NCBI GenBank assembly: GCA_016209155.1 | Contig: JACQWU010000103.1 | Coordinates: 1 to 6,453 of the forward strand | Direction: 5' to 3' | DNA length: 6,453 nucleotides | Source: Candidatus Desantisiibacteriota bacterium | Lineage (GTDB): Bacteria; JACRDZ01 | Part shown: one piece after another, positions 5,952 to 6,453 of the stretch | How positions within the stretch are numbered: position 1 is the first letter of the stretch | Layout of the letters: every line of letters begins with the position of its first letter | Notes under the pieces: model-generated | Seen by the model: the letters and a program-made list of their open reading frames with translations, nothing else | The model's database searches: none | Told to the model about the DNA's origin: nothing | Translations under genes and position numbers: made by a program

Positions 5952-6040
5952 TTTCAACCCAAACCACAATACTTTTTCACTCTTTTAGCATTATAATCGT
6001 AAAAAATCGCAAAAAATTAATAATTTTCACGGTTACCTAT

Positions 6041-6160
6041 GTAGGGGGCAGGTCCCCGTGCCTGCCCTTTTTGTTTCCGTGCTTTATATTTGTTTTCCTG
6101 TTATCACATTTTTTTATGTTCACCATGCGCTTCAGGGTGATCACAGGGAGCCGCCCCTAC
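6041..6160. repeat. 120-bp BIME/MITE-like element, copy 2
   Basis: This is the same family and orientation as the element at 4810-4912. The left end GTAGGGGGCAGG... (6041-6067) has one extra G and a perfect 7-bp hairpin GGGCAGG/CCTGCCC with an 8-base loop. The right end ...CAGGGAGCCGCCCCTAC (6135-6160) matches copy 1 except for GGGTGATCA in place of GGGCGGCCA, which weakens that hairpin. The internal words TTTATATTTGTTTT and TTCAGGG are shared with copy 1; copy 2 has about 17 extra central bases. It abuts the degenerate fic promoter copy. Confidence 0.87.
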
Positions 6161-6237
6161 ATTTCAATGCAATGATTTCACACAGTAGCCAACCGAGATA
6201 ATGACGTCTAAATTATAGCAATTTGTCGGTTTGGTAG

Positions 6238-6260
6238 AAAATTCGGAATTCCCGAATTTT
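6238..6260 (-). terminator. Possible intrinsic terminator hairpin
   Basis: AAAATTCGG and CCGAATTTT are perfect 9-bp arms around a 5-base loop. The A-run before and T-run after make it look bidirectional. It lies 71 bases beyond the stop of the partial - strand gene at the right edge, where it could end that transcript. The stem has only three G-C pairs and the T-run is four bases, so strength is doubtful. Confidence 0.4.
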
Positions 6261-6331
6261 CATATCGTCTCACTTTCTATAAGCTCTTTTTCTTCATAAA
6301 TATTTTTTATGTGTTTAGTACTCTGTTATTT

Positions 6332-6451
6332 TTACAAAATTGTATTTATTCCTGTAACCGGTACAGCTTTAATGCCGGGAGACAGAGTGGTTAGTTCTTT
6401 CCATGTACTCTTTGCCGGAGACAGGTGAATGACATATTTTTCAACTTTGTA
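6332..6451 (-). CDS. C-terminal end of an unrecognised protein, cut by window edge
   Basis: The last 39 codons before TAA (6332-6334) read YKVEKYVIHLSPAKSTWK and continue through ELTTLSPGIKAVPVTG to INTIL. The frame is open to the window edge. The composition looks like a folded protein end: alternating strand (KYVIHL), helix (STWKELTTL), PGIK turn, strand (AVPVTG). The other two - strand frames are closed by stops here. I do not recognise the family. The stretch is too short to rule out a chance ORF, and the start is outside the window. It would be co-directional with fic and hsdR. Confidence 0.5.
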   Translation of the reverse strand, partial: YKVEKYVIHLSPAKSTWKELTTLSPGIKAVPVTGINTIL

Positions 6452-6453
6452 AC

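Larger units (their letters stand above)
5793..6037. repeat. Two direct copies of a 66-bp promoter/operator block, 179 bp apart
   Basis: Bases 5793-5858 and 5972-6037 align without gaps at about 49 of 66 positions. They share CTTTTTCAC at the left, an (A/T)TAA(C/T)CGT core and ATTTTCACGGTTA at the right, with TTTTCAC words spaced exactly 50 bases apart in both. The first copy is the fic promoter with its inverted repeat. In the second the left arm, -35 and -10 are degenerate, so it is probably not an active promoter. The second copy stops 3 bases before repeat element copy 2, which may have truncated it. Confidence 0.65.
5778..6331. other. Gene-free stretch of about 550 bp upstream of fic
   Basis: I find no convincing gene here on either strand. 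It holds the fic promoter and operator, the degenerate second copy of that block, the GTATAC inverted repeat, repeat element copy 2 and a hairpin near 6250. On the - strand a 16-codon ORF (MKIREFRIFYQTDKLL) overlaps the hairpin, and TATAAT occurs just upstream of its end; neither has supporting context. If this was once the site of hsdM/hsdS, no recognisable remnant of them survives. Confidence 0.6.

Noticed and set aside
4810-6160. Composite transposon or CRISPR interpretation of the two repeats
   Set aside because: Only two copies, no transposase between them, no regular spacers; the fic between them matches the usual operon position next to hsdR, so it need not have arrived with the repeats.
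6200-6331. RNA genes (tRNA, rRNA, riboswitch) in the right-hand gap
   Set aside because: No cloverleaf, conserved core or rRNA word was found; only the short hairpin at 6238-6260.

Overview
The window is A+T-rich bacterial chromosome, probably from an uncultured or little-studied lineage. Housekeeping genes (radA, a peptide ABC-transporter ATPase) sit beside a decayed accessory island rich in small palindromic repeats. Nothing fixes the phylum. DUF3786, EcoEI-type HsdR and GTAG-ended palindromic repeats occur in many low-GC anaerobic and candidate phyla, so I make no closer assignment.

Left part (about 1-2996, + strand). The 3' end of a DUF3786 gene is cut by the window edge. A perfect 28-bp palindrome follows, then a complete radA (GTG start), a 64-bp imperfect inverted repeat, and a complete oppF/dppF-type ATPase. 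The ATPase has no permease, binding protein or OppD/DppD partner next to it.

Middle and right part (about 3000-5777, - strand). This is the relic of a type I restriction-modification locus, read right to left as fic then hsdR. Both genes are broken. hsdR keeps its nuclease domain, the helicase core from motif II onward and the EcoEI-type C-terminal domain. It carries two internal deletions (the first removes Walker A), a nonsense codon and a one-base frameshift. fic keeps an intact catalytic motif (HPFVDGNGRIGR), but has a short deletion that shifts the frame and falls where the family's auto-inhibitory glutamate should be. No hsdM or hsdS is present.

Two related 103-bp and 120-bp elements lie in direct orientation on either side of fic. 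Each has GTAG...CTAC ends and a hairpin sequence at each end, like a BIME/MITE (paired REP sequences). One is inserted at the 3' end of fic and supplies its stop codon. The 28-bp palindrome beside radA has the same GTAG/CTAC ends.

Upstream of fic (5778-6331) there is a strong sigma70-like promoter giving a leaderless start. A perfect 14-bp inverted repeat abuts its -35. A degenerate second copy of this promoter/operator block lies 179 bp away, and a separate GTATAC-centred inverted repeat sits between the two. The far right edge holds the last 39 codons of an unrecognised - strand gene.

I see no convincing new multi-gene system. The most informative content is the decay pattern of the fic-hsdR island, its palindromic repeats and its duplicated regulatory block.
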